Numbered from the stretch's first letter, positions 1 through 6,573 are shown. The stretch: DNA of 64,000 nucleotides from JBFISM01 sp041608535 (GCA_041608535.1 JBFISM010000004.1:1-64000), one strand, 5' to 3'. Notes: a model not told the origin generated them from the sequence alone. Made by a program: numbers and translations.

Positions 1-1
1 C

Positions 2-403
2 CACGAGGACGAGGGTGAGGCCGCCCACGAGGTTACCGAGGCGGACCGCGTCATCGAGGTCGAGATGACCGAGTTCGCCTTCAGTCCGGCCAGTGTTGAA
101 CTGACCGCCGGTGAAACGGTGGTGTTCGTCCTCACTAACAGCGGTCTCGTCGACCATGAGTTCAGGCTCTCGAACGACCATCGAATCGAGGAGCACATCG
201 CCTCGGGGCACGAAGACCATGACGACGAGGGGGGCCACCACGACGAGGGCGGCGACCTGTACATTCAGCTCACCCCGGGCGCGACAGGCGAACTGATGTT
301 CACCGTTCCCCACGACATGACTCTCTACACCGACATCGGATGCCTGATCCCCGGGCACCACGAGGCCGGTATGGCGGGAGAGATCGTCTACACCGACGCC
401 TGA
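2..403 (+). CDS. Cupredoxin-like copper protein, C-terminal part
   Basis: The reading frame is open from the first bases of the window, so the true start lies upstream. The visible 133 residues form a cupredoxin-type beta domain. A His in VDHEF and a C-x5-H-x4-M arrangement in the last 25 residues (GC-LIPGHH-EAGM) give the His, Cys, His and Met ligands of a type 1 copper site. A His/Asp/Glu-rich loop of about 25 residues sits in the middle and an acidic His-containing stretch precedes the domain; both could bind metal. The protein is probably extracytoplasmic, but no signal peptide is visible here. A strong hairpin follows the stop. A role in copper binding or electron transfer is family knowledge, and the partner is unknown. 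Confidence 0.8.
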   Translation, partial: HEDEGEAAHEVTEADRVIEVEMTEFAFSPASVELTAGETVVFVLTNSGLVDHEFRLSNDHRIEEHIASGHEDHDDEGGHHDEGGDLYIQLTPGATGELMFTVPHDMTLYTDIGCLIPGHHEAGMAGEIVYTDA

Positions 404-424
404 TCCCATCTGACCAAGCTGAGA

Positions 425-449
425 GCAGCCCCCTCTACCCGGGGGCTGC
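425..449 (+). terminator. Hairpin terminator after the cupredoxin gene
   Basis: Nine-base perfect inverted repeat, GCAGCCCCC paired with GGGGGCTGC across a 7-base loop, starting 21 bases after the cupredoxin stop. There is no clear T-run afterwards, as is common for actinobacterial terminators. Confidence 0.6.
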
Positions 450-551
450 GGCTTCTCGTTGGGAAGACGCACTCCTCCGCCGATCACCGTCCGATCATTC
501 TCGTGCTCCTGTTGTCGGTATTGAATGGGTACGAGCAATCAGGAGGATGCG

Positions 552-702
552 ATGGCCAACCTCATCTCATCTCCTGCGCTTGGTCCCGACGATCGTCGGT
601 GGAGGCACCTCTGCCCTCCTCGACGCAGTGCGGGTGGACCTCGCTCTCAACACGACACGTCGTTTCGACGACGGTTCCGTTCTACTCGACTACAGCCTGT
701 AA
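552..702 (+). pseudogene. Internally deleted dihydrofolate-reductase/RibD-C family gene
   Basis: A good ribosome site (AGGAGG, 541-546) precedes an ATG at 552 that encodes MANLI, a common opening of RibD C-terminal/DHFR-like reductases. From about 583 a different frame encodes LVPTIVGGGTSALLDAVRVD and continues to a TAA at 700-702. That is the typical C-terminus of the same family (P-x-VGGG-x-LPDGVR-x-DL). The two ends are joined within about 30 bases and out of frame. Family members run about 180-190 residues, so roughly 400 bases of the middle have been lost. What remains cannot make a functional enzyme. Family assignment rests on pattern recognition of the two termini. Confidence 0.65.
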
Positions 703-983
703 TGACCAGACGACCCGTGAACAGGCAGCAGGTAGGCCAGCGGTCCGATCAACGGCACACCGCTCGTTGGGTCAATCGATGAGGTGGTAGTAGACGAGCT
801 CTCCGGCCTCGCCACCCCTGGCGCCCTCACTTGGGATGAATACGCCCATCGCCAGCGTCTTGAGCCCGTCGAGGTCACTTCTGAGATGAAACTCGATGCA
901 CGGTTTGCGGAGATTGACGGGAGGGGCACAATGGTTGGATGGTTGTGGGTCGGGCGGCACGGCGGAGACAGAGGGAGGCCGGA
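703..983. other. Stretch with no confident gene
   Basis: No convincing gene is seen between the reductase remnant and the small conserved gene. On the minus strand, from about 925 down to a TGA at 772-774, one frame reads roughly 50 residues with plausible codon use (KPCIEFHLRSDLDG then GELVYYHLID). It has no believable start, so it may be the tail of another decayed gene. I could not assign a family. Confidence 0.25.
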
Positions 984-1217
984 GTGGTCGACCTCTTCGG
1001 CGAAGAACGGGCACCGGCAGCGCTCGATCTCCTCGAGTTGCTCGAGCTGGCATGGCACGACGCCTATGGCGAGGTCTCGCCGTCAGACGGGGTCATCGAA
1101 GATGTGCTCCTGCTGAGCGAGGGGAGCATCGAGAAGCTGACGCAGGCGGCCCGACTGGCCGTGATCGATTGGCGCGATCTGAGGGTTGCAGCCGACGAAC
1201 GTCGTGGCGGTGTCTGA
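984..1217 (+). CDS. Small conserved hypothetical protein
   Basis: A 77-residue protein starting at GTG (984), with GAGGGAGG placed just upstream. The sequence is acidic, hydrophilic and probably all-helical: VVDLFGEERAP, then LLELLELAWHDAYGE, then LAVIDWRDLRVAADERR. No signal peptide or membrane segment is present. I believe proteins with this pattern occur as hypothetical proteins in other actinobacteria, but I cannot name a function. It converges with arsR, with 9 bases between the two stops. The longer upstream extension of the frame lacks a ribosome site and shows poorer codon use. Confidence 0.6.
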   Translation: MVDLFGEERAPAALDLLELLELAWHDAYGEVSPSDGVIEDVLLLSEGSIEKLTQAARLAVIDWRDLRVAADERRGGV

Positions 1218-1226
1218 TGCCCTGCG

Positions 1227-1601
1227 TTAGCGGGTCACGCTATGGGAGACTTGGTCGGGACCCGCTCCGGCCGCCTCCAGGAATCCGGTCAGCGCCTTCT
1301 CGAGCTGGCTGAGCCGCTCGGGTCGCACGGCGTAGTACATCCACCGGCCTCTCCGTTCTCGGTCGAGTACCCCGGCTTCCACGAGGAACTTGAGGTGATA
1401 GCTGACCGTGGACTGTGCCAGAGGCAGGTGGCCCTCGATGTCGACTACACACACCGGTTCCCCGGCACGGAGCAGCAGATCTACGACCGCCACCCGGTGA
1501 GGGTCCCCCAGAGCCTTGAAGCCAGCGGCCAGGTCGTCGATGACTTCGGGGTCGGCTGGTTGTCCGGCGGGATTGCAGCAAGCCAGGGTGCACCCATCCA
1601 T
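1227..1601 (-). CDS. arsR: ArsR/SmtB-family metal(loid)-responsive repressor
   Basis: A 124-residue winged-helix repressor. The recognition helix lies around residues 60-76 (LAQSTVSYHLKFLVEAGVL), followed by the wing RERRGRWMYYAV. Candidate inducer ligands are Cys4, the vicinal pair Cys8-Cys9 near the N-terminus, and Cys51 in EPVCVVDI. This layout matches the Corynebacterium glutamicum ArsR type, where a vicinal Cys pair and one distal Cys bind As(III). ArsR-type repressors also control mercury genes in Streptomyces, so the inducer could be As(III), Hg(II) or an organometal. Two palindromes lie directly upstream (1626-1669), in the gap shared with the divergent DUF3237 gene, so autoregulation is likely. 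A third copy lies by merB. The stop is TAA. Confidence 0.9.
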   Translation of the reverse strand: MDGCTLACCNPAGQPADPEVIDDLAAGFKALGDPHRVAVVDLLLRAGEPVCVVDIEGHLPLAQSTVSYHLKFLVEAGVLDRERRGRWMYYAVRPERLSQLEKALTGFLEAAGAGPDQVSHSVTR

Positions 1602-1625
1602 GAGTTAGCTCAGCTTACCCGGAAT

Positions 1626-1669
1626 GATCGAGAAACCTCGATGGTTTGATCCATCGAGAAACCTCGATG
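1626..1669. promoter_or_regulatory. Two tandem ArsR operator palindromes
   Basis: Two copies of ATCGAGAAACCTCGATG (1627-1643 and 1653-1669), 26 bases apart, each an inverted repeat ATCGAG-AAAC-CTCGAT. The second extends to CATCGAG/CTCGATG. Both fit CATCGA-N6-TCGATG, with one end mismatch in the first copy. They sit between arsR (start 1601, leftward) and the DUF3237 gene (start 1716, rightward), where a repressor would block both promoters. Confidence 0.75.
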
Positions 1670-1715
1670 CAATGTCGAGGCGAGAGAGTTATCGGAGCTG
1701 GAGAAAGGGATCGCC

Positions 1716-2165
1716 ATGCAGCTCGAACATCTGGTCGACCTGAAAGGCAGGCTGTTCTCGCCCTACCTGGATGCGGGAGATGGACCGTACGGAACCCGCT
1801 ACATCTACAACGCCGCAGACGGCACCTTCGAGGGGTCCAGGCTCAAGGGCCGGTTCCTTCCCGGTGGTGGCGACTGGCCGGTGGCCGACGCTGCCGGGAC
1901 CATGCGCCTCGACATCCGACTTGCCCTCGAGACCGACGACGGTGCGGTCATCTACTTCGAGAACCGGGGAGTGTGGCGACATCTGCCGGCCGACGAGGGA
2001 GGCGGTATGTACATCATGGCGACGCCGACGTTCGAGACCGGCGACGACCGGTATCAGTGGCTCAATGAGCACGTCTATGTCGCCGAGGGCGAGATGGAAA
2101 TGCTCGAAGAGGAAGGGCTCCTCGCTCAGGTGACCTGGCACATCTACACCGTGGTCAACGGATGA
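1716..2165 (+). CDS. DUF3237 family protein
   Basis: A 149-residue cytosolic protein with the DUF3237 pattern: GPYGTRYIYNAADGTFEG near residue 25, then a KGRFLPGGGDWP segment, LETDDGAVIYFENRG in the middle, and ATPTFETGDDRYQWLN near residue 110. The fold is expected to be a beta-barrel of unknown activity. It lies immediately downstream of the two ArsR-type palindromes, so it is probably induced by the same metal signal. Its TGA stop overlaps the start of the next, frameshifted paralog (ATGA), which marks a former two-gene unit. Length is normal for the family. Function unknown. Confidence 0.85.
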   Translation: MQLEHLVDLKGRLFSPYLDAGDGPYGTRYIYNAADGTFEGSRLKGRFLPGGGDWPVADAAGTMRLDIRLALETDDGAVIYFENRGVWRHLPADEGGGMYIMATPTFETGDDRYQWLNEHVYVAEGEMEMLEEEGLLAQVTWHIYTVVNG

Positions 2166-2666
2166 CGGAAGGTTGCGGCCGAATGTCCTACCTACATCTT
2201 GGTGACGCCGATCTCACGTACGTGTCCGACATGGCCCCGGTGGTCGAGCCGGACGTCGTTCCCGGCCGGCTGCTGGGGAACGGAACCGGCACGATCCGCG
2301 GTCCACACCTCGAGGGCATACTGCGTTGGTCCTTCTTCGAAGAGACTGCGCATGGGATCCAGGGATGGTCGGGAACATCGCCGGTCACGAGCCGATCAGG
2401 GGCGTTCGGTGTGCCGCACCTACCCCCGCGGCGTGATCGAAACCCAAGGGGGCGCGACTCTTCAGTTCGAGGCTCGAGGTTTCGCCCTGCGCCGCAGAGA
2501 CGACCCCGAATGGACGGTTGCTTCCACCGTGCGGTTTGTCACCGATCACGACGCCTACCAGTGGCTCACTGATGGGCTGGTCGTCTACGAGGGCACGTTC
2601 GATGAGAGAACCGGCACCGCCTCCAGGTCCTTCCACGCACCGGAGCACATGATGCCGCAGAGGTGA
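2162..2666 (+). pseudogene. DUF3237 paralog broken by two frameshifts
   Basis: Coding similarity to DUF3237 runs through three frames in turn. The start to about 2366 uses the frame of the ATG at 2162 (an alternative start at 2183 gives MSYLHLGD). About 2368-2409 reads VGNIAGHEPIRGVR in a second frame. From 2412 to the TGA at 2664-2666 a third frame gives CRTYPRGVIETQGGATLQ through DHDAYQWL to EHMMPQR. Each switch is explained by one missing G in what would otherwise be a GGG run (about 2366-2368 and about 2407-2410). Restoring both bases gives a roughly 168-residue protein. It could be a decaying gene or two homopolymer errors in the assembly. It is translationally coupled (ATGA) to the intact paralog. 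Confidence 0.7.
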
Positions 2667-2683
2667 AGAGATCGCCGGGTCGT

Positions 2684-3433
2684 TCAGGCACTCTCGGTCC
2701 ACCGCCCCGGGCATCCGTCGCAGTCCTGCCAGATCCGTTCGGGCGGGGTGCCGGCCAGCAGTTGCTCGGCCTCCTCGCGGATGACTGCTCCGATGAGTTC
2801 GCCTTGGGGAGTGGTGACGAGCACGAGTTGGGTTCCCCGTTCTCGCATCCGCCCGACAAGAGGTTCGAGCAGTTGGTCGGGTCTGACGGTTGTCGGTCCC
2901 GATTCCATGGTCTGCTCGACTGTGGCGCCGTCGTCGGCGTCCCAGGCTCGGGTGCGCAACCGGCCGACTACCAGGTCGTCGCAATCGACGACCACGCACT
3001 CGTCCCATTCGGCTGATCTGGTCCGAGCCGAGACGGCGCCCATCGTTTCCTCGGGTGTGCAGGTGGGGACATCGCCGCGCGTCGCATCGGCGATGTGCTG
3101 CGCTCCGGTCGAGGAGCCTTCTGTGGCAAGCCCGGCGGCCTTCCAGTCGGCGATCCCGGCCGTGTAGTCGTACACCCGTTCGAATCCAAGTGCTTCGAGC
3201 CGGCACGCGGCTCGTGGAGACATGTCTCACAACCCGTCGTGTCAGTACACCACCACGGGCTTGTCCCGCCGCAGCACCGTCACGGTTTCGGCGGTGAGGT
3301 TTCGCAACGGGATGTTGACCGCCCCCGGGATGTGCGACTCGTCGTACTCGGCGTCGGGCAGCACGTCGACGATCTGGGGATCTCCGGTGGCGATCAGCCG
3401 TTCCAGCTCACTGCGATCGATGTTGGTCACCAT
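2684..3433 (-). CDS. Putative selenocysteine-containing rhodanese with CBS-like C-terminal domain
   Basis: One 249-residue gene is read if two in-frame TGA codons (3242-3244 and 3227-3229) are translated. Residues 1-105 are a rhodanese domain: IVDVLPDAEYDESHIPGAVN, then VVVY-TGA-HDGL-TGA-DMSPRAACRLEALGF, then VYDYTAGIADWKAAGL. The first TGA (codon 64) takes the place of the catalytic Cys. The second (codon 69) takes that of the Cys in the Y-C-x4-C-D-x-SPRA pattern of related CBS-rhodaneses. Residues 115-235 form a CBS-pair-like region. The frame, codon use and similarity continue unbroken through both codons, and a hairpin follows at SECIS distance (3196-3214). The start at 3433 has a GGAAGGGA ribosome site. 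The alternative is a pseudogene with two nonsense mutations, both of which would have had to hit cysteines. It lies downstream of ccdA, probably in one transcript. The gene ends in an ordinary TGA. Confidence 0.75.
3196..3214 (-). promoter_or_regulatory. Candidate bacterial SECIS hairpin in the rhodanese mRNA
   Basis: On the minus-strand mRNA, CGAGCCG pairs perfectly with CGGCTCG (7 bp) around the loop CGUGC. The stem begins 12 bases after the second TGA. The loop begins 19 bases after the second TGA and 34 bases after the first. Both distances lie inside the 16-37 base window usual for bacterial SECIS elements, and the second loop base is G, as the consensus requires. One hairpin could serve both codons. 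Palindromes are common in GC-rich DNA, so its weight comes from position. Confidence 0.6.
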
Positions 3434-3572
3434 GGCTTCAGGTCCCTTCCTGCGTATGGCGCTGACCACTTCGAGCCGATGGCGGTCCGAAGTGTGTGTC
3501 GCCGGTTTGTGTAGTCAGCGGAGAGCATGTGCGCGCACCTCGACCGACGGTACACCTCGACCTGACCGAGAG

Positions 3573-4403
3573 TCACCGTCCAAGCACGGGGTCGGCGATC
3601 GTTGCGAGGACGATGAACCAAGTGCCCACGATGAGCAGTACGTACCCGCTCCATCGCTTGACCACCGGTCCCGCCATGCGGATGGATCCCAACGTGTCGA
3701 GGCTCAGGGTGGATACGGTCACGGCGGCAGCTAGCAGCAGCCCAGCGAAGACCAGGATCGTTGTTCCGAAAGCCCACAGGGTCTGGGTGACTCCGACGGT
3801 GATCGTCTGTGCGGCCAGACCGGCCAGCAACGGGCCGGTTCACCCGAACCCGGCGAGGAGATAGCCAAGACCGTAGAGGACGTCGCGGCGGGCGGGGTTG
3901 GTGACTCGGACCGGGTCGAGCAGTCGAGCCGAGGTGCCGGCAACCCCATCCATCCATTGCATCCGCCGAGGCCACACACCGGCCTGCTCGAGTCCGAGGA
4001 TGACCAATGTCGCTCCGATCCCGAGTCGGAGCACACGCCCGGCGACGCTGTCGAACTCGACGACTGCGCCCAGCGCCGTGCCTCCCAACGCGATGACCAC
4101 GGCCACCGATGCAAGCAACATCGTCGCTCCAGCAGCCACCCGAAGTGCGCTCGCCAGCGCCGCGGCGGCCGAGTCGGCGGCACGTCGGCTGAGGAATGTG
4201 AGCAACAACGGGAACGAGCAGGGTGAGAAGAAGGCGGCGAATCCTGTCCCGGCGGCCAACGCCAAGACCCCACCCGCAACGGTTCGTTCGGCGCCGACGA
4301 AGGCAACGAACCCCACGTAGCCCGCAATCCCGACCACGAGCAGTCCGAGGGCGATGGCACCAAAGCGCACACGAGCCCGTTGTCGAGCCTTCAACTGGTC
4401 CAT
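3573..4403 (-). CDS. Putative selenocysteine-containing CcdA/DsbD-like membrane thiol transporter
   Basis: A 276-residue membrane protein if one in-frame TGA (3840-3842, codon 188) is translated. CcdA proteins carry reducing equivalents across the membrane through two conserved cysteines. The first is present as Cys62 (FFSPCSFPLL, codon TGC). The second should lie in the GFG-C-TGP motif; here the sequence is LLAGFG-TGA-TGPLLAG, with the same frame continuing through two more membrane helices to DPVLGR. Without read-through the product would lose its second redox residue and about 90 residues. A hairpin very like the E. coli fdhF SECIS follows (3810-3829). The gene diverges from merB across an ArsR-type palindrome and precedes the Sec-rhodanese. 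The start at 4403 has only a weak ribosome site (AAGGA, 13 bases upstream). It ends at a normal TGA. Confidence 0.8.
3810..3829 (-). promoter_or_regulatory. Candidate bacterial SECIS hairpin in the ccdA mRNA
   Basis: Ten bases after the in-frame TGA the mRNA reads UGC, a bulged U, GGCC, loop GGUCU, GGCC, GCA. That is a 3-bp lower stem, one bulged U, a 4-bp upper stem and a G-rich apical loop. From memory, the E. coli fdhF SECIS has the same layout: 11-base spacer, 3-bp stem, bulged U, 3-bp stem and a loop starting GGUC. The apical loop starts 18 bases after the TGA. A competing 7-bp hairpin (ACCGGCC/GGCCGGT) begins directly after the TGA. Confidence 0.7.
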
Positions 4404-4458
4404 TCAGTCAGCCCCGGTCCTTCTCGGGAATGAATCGGCGAGGACCGATGGTTATTCC

Positions 4459-4476
4459 CATCGACCAATATCGATG
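4459..4476. promoter_or_regulatory. ArsR-type operator between ccdA and merB
   Basis: CATCGA-CCAATA-TCGATG is an 18-base palindrome with the same arms and spacing as the sites beside arsR (CATCGA-N6-TCGATG). It lies 55 bases from the ccdA start and 42 bases from the merB start, in their shared 115-base gap. An overlapping inverted repeat, CGATGG-N6-CCATCG (4446-4463), could be a second half-site arrangement. Control of both divergent transcripts by the nearby ArsR is inferred. Confidence 0.65.
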
Positions 4477-4518
4477 CGTTGGAACAGGCGTCTGGATCGA
4501 AGAGAGGCAGCTCGAGCG

Positions 4519-5184
4519 ATGACCACCTGCGATCAGCCAAGCAGCGACGGCCGCACATCAAGAGCTGTGGAGATGCTCCTCGGCGAGGATTTCGAACCCG
4601 AGGTTGCTGCCGTGCGTTCGGCCGGTTTCAGGCTGCTCCTCGACAGGACTGGTCCCGTCGGCCGGCAAGAGTGGGCTCGGTGCGCCGGGGTGAGTATGTC
4701 AACACTCTCCAGGGTGATCGAAGATGTCGTCGCACTGGGGCGGGTGCAACTCGATGAGGAGGGGCGCCTCCTCGGTATTGCCGGACTCAGTATCGCACCC
4801 ACCCGCCACCGGCTGGAGATCGGTGGCGTCACGAAATGGACCTGGTGTGCTCTCGATGCCGTCGGCATTCTCGGGGTGCTGGAAGCCGACGGTGTGGTCT
4901 ACTCCACCGACCCCGCCAGCGACGAGGACATCTTGGTCCGCTTTGTCGAGGGTGCGCCCGATGGGGACGCCCACATCTTCATCCTCGGTGGTGGTCTGGC
5001 CGGGAATGTGCGGGAGTCATGGTGTCCCATGGTGAACTTCTTTGCGAGCCGTCGGGCGGCTGAGGCCTGGGCGGAGAAGAGCGGCGTGGATGGCGATATC
5101 GTCACGGTCGGTGAGATCGCGGGCCAAGCCGCCGCGATGTGGAGAAACGTGGTCGGCGCTGCTGACCCGAGCACGCACTGCTGA
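4519..5184 (+). CDS. merB: Alkylmercury lyase (organomercurial lyase) MerB
   Basis: MerB cleaves carbon-mercury bonds to release Hg(II). This 221-residue protein has an N-terminal winged-helix region (about 25-90) followed by the lyase domain. The catalytic set is visible: Cys110 and Asp113 in KWTWCALDAVG and Cys169 in RESWCPMVNFF, matching Cys96, Asp99 and Cys159 of the R831b enzyme. All cysteines use ordinary codons. The start at 4519 fits the family; a frame extension back to 4354 would cross the operator. No merA, merT or merP is in the window, so Hg(II) handling must occur elsewhere or involve the adjacent CcdA/rhodanese pair. Activity on organoarsenicals or another substrate is possible given the ArsR type. 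The gene ends in TGA. Confidence 0.9.
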   Translation: MTTCDQPSSDGRTSRAVEMLLGEDFEPEVAAVRSAGFRLLLDRTGPVGRQEWARCAGVSMSTLSRVIEDVVALGRVQLDEEGRLLGIAGLSIAPTRHRLEIGGVTKWTWCALDAVGILGVLEADGVVYSTDPASDEDILVRFVEGAPDGDAHIFILGGGLAGNVRESWCPMVNFFASRRAAEAWAEKSGVDGDIVTVGEIAGQAAAMWRNVVGAADPSTHC

Positions 5185-5204
5185 GCTCGAGCAGGTGCGG
5201 ACGA

Positions 5205-5585
5205 CTATCGGGCTGCAGTCTCGTGGTGCTGATCGATGGGTGAGCCGAAGCGGATGAGGTTGGCGTCCCGATCGAGACACGCCCCTTCACGCAAGCCGTA
5301 GCTCGTGTCGGACGGCTCGACCAGGCGCCCTTCGATGGCCACATCGCTCCATTCCCGGTAGAGAGCATCGGCGTCGTCGACGTACAGGTAGATGGCACTC
5401 ATGTTCCGCTTCGGCTTCAGGTCGCCAACCTGGGCCAAGTGGATCTCGATACCGCCGCGCTCGGCAAAGGCGTAGGGATCCGGCCCCTCGTAGCGTCGCA
5501 CCGTGAAGCCGAGTTTGCGATAGTGCTCGATCGCCAGGTCGATGTCCCGGACCGGGAACACGGGTGAGATCCGTTGAAAACGCAT
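5205..5585 (-). CDS. VOC-superfamily (glyoxalase/bleomycin-resistance-like) protein
   Basis: A 126-residue protein with the two beta-alpha-beta-beta-beta modules of the VOC fold: VFPVRDIDLAIEHYRKLGF at the N-terminus, AERGGIEIHLAQ mid-protein, MSAIYLYVDDADALYREW, and a closing EGACLDRDANLIRFGSP. It resembles the bleomycin-resistance subgroup. The ligand cannot be told from sequence. It is the last gene of a leftward run that starts at the TetR regulator, with gaps of 33, 31 and 61 bases, and it converges with merB. Confidence 0.8.
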   Translation of the reverse strand: MRFQRISPVFPVRDIDLAIEHYRKLGFTVRRYEGPDPYAFAERGGIEIHLAQVGDLKPKRNMSAIYLYVDDADALYREWSDVAIEGRLVEPSDTSYGLREGACLDRDANLIRFGSPIDQHHETAAR

Positions 5586-5618
5586 ACCCCGACGGTAGCG
5601 GACGGCTGGAAGGCGGGA

Positions 5619-6059
5619 CTACTCGATCAGCCGGCCGAACGCATACAGGCCCTCGAGGAGGCCGTACGCCGGGAACATGCCCCACACCACGACCCAGTAG
5701 AACCACGTGGGGCGGCGGAACCCGAGGTCACGATCCCAGATGTAGATGGGGATGGCGGTATACACAAACGGGACCGCCGCCATGAGTGCCAGGAGGAACC
5801 CCCAGCGAGCACCGAGCAGCATCCCGACGCTGGCGGCGATCTGAAGAGGTGCAAACAAGATCACGTCGGCCCATGCCAGTCCCTGGTTGTAGGCGAAATA
5901 CGCCGTTGGATCGGTGTGCTCGGGGCTGCTCCCGTACACGTTCTCGATGGTCCAGTCGCTGCGGGGGCGGATCACCGCCACCAGTTGCAGCGAGCCGAGG
6001 AGACCGATGATGAGCAGCCCGCCGAGGGCGACGATCCAGGTCAGTGTCGTTACCTCCAC
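5619..6059 (-). CDS. Four-helix membrane protein of unknown function
   Basis: A 146-residue protein that starts at GTG (6059) behind AGGAGGA. The hydrophobic segments are about residues 6-30, 63-85, 87-106 and 120-140. A polar loop with Tyr, Asp and Pro (VYGSSPEHTDPTAYFAYNQG) follows the first helix. I do not recognise the family. It follows a second four-helix protein of similar size and layout (see 6091-6573). The two may be distant paralogs forming a complex, controlled by the TetR gene at the head of the run. Confidence 0.6.
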   Translation of the reverse strand: MEVTTLTWIVALGGLLIIGLLGSLQLVAVIRPRSDWTIENVYGSSPEHTDPTAYFAYNQGLAWADVILFAPLQIAASVGMLLGARWGFLLALMAAVPFVYTAIPIYIWDRDLGFRRPTWFYWVVVWGMFPAYGLLEGLYAFGRLIE

Positions 6060-6090
6060 CCGTCCTCCTGTTCACTGTGTGCCGGCTGCG

Positions 6091-6573
6091 TCACGGGGCC
6101 AGGGCGACAACGGCAGCGGCGGCGGTGATCGCTCCGACGACGGCCCAGATGGCCAGGAACGCCAGCCCGACTCCGACTTCGTCGGCATCGCCTATTCGTA
6201 CTCGGCGTTTTCGCATGGACAGACGTGTGGCGATCCCCAGACCGCCGAAGTAGATGTACATACCTCCGCCCACGAGCCCGAAATATGCCCAGGCATCCCG
6301 GTCGAGGACGAGCAGGACGGCTGCAACCACCATCGTCCACAGCGTGAGTGAATCCCAGATGGCTTCGCCCCGCATCCATGCGTAGTACGCGGGGTCGACG
6401 GATTCCTCGCTCTCGGTGAGCTTGAGGCGCACGGCACGGGGATGTGCCAGCCAGGAGACCATTTGTCCGCCCCAGCACAGCAGAGACAGACCGAGGACCA
6501 CGAGGCCCCAGACGATGCCCACGGCTCTCTTTCTCTCGACCTCTCCAGGCTCTTCCCGGAGACGGTCGGTCAC
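6091..6573 (-). CDS. Four-helix membrane protein of unknown function
   Basis: About 160 residues from GTG at 6573, which has GGAAGG 5 bases upstream. GTG at 6522 (143 residues) is a shorter alternative. Helices lie at about residues 18-38, 70-88, 92-108 and 133-158. A basic stretch (RLSMRKRRVR) stands between helices three and four. The loop ESEESVDPAYYAWMRGE resembles in position the polar loop of the neighbouring 5619-6059 protein. Family not recognised. It is the second gene behind TetR. Confidence 0.55.
   Translation of the reverse strand: MTDRLREEPGEVERKRAVGIVWGLVVLGLSLLCWGGQMVSWLAHPRAVRLKLTESEESVDPAYYAWMRGEAIWDSLTLWTMVVAAVLLVLDRDAWAYFGLVGGGMYIYFGGLGIATRLSMRKRRVRIGDADEVGVGLAFLAIWAVVGAITAAAAVVALAP

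Noticed and set aside
3165..3190. TTCGAATCC motif suggesting a tRNA T-loop
   Set aside because: It is inside the rhodanese coding region, and no cloverleaf or acceptor stem can be formed around it. No tRNA was found in the window.
3830..3839. The 7-bp repeat ACCGGCC/GGCCGGT directly after the ccdA TGA as the SECIS
   Set aside because: It begins immediately after the TGA, so its loop is only 7 bases away, too close for known bacterial SECIS elements. The overlapping alternative at 3810-3829 has the right distance and the bulged U.
2684..4403. Global reassignment of TGA to an amino acid
   Set aside because: TGA serves as the normal stop in most genes here, including merB, the DUF3237 gene and the ends of ccdA and the rhodanese themselves. 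Only three internal TGAs at cysteine positions need special decoding.
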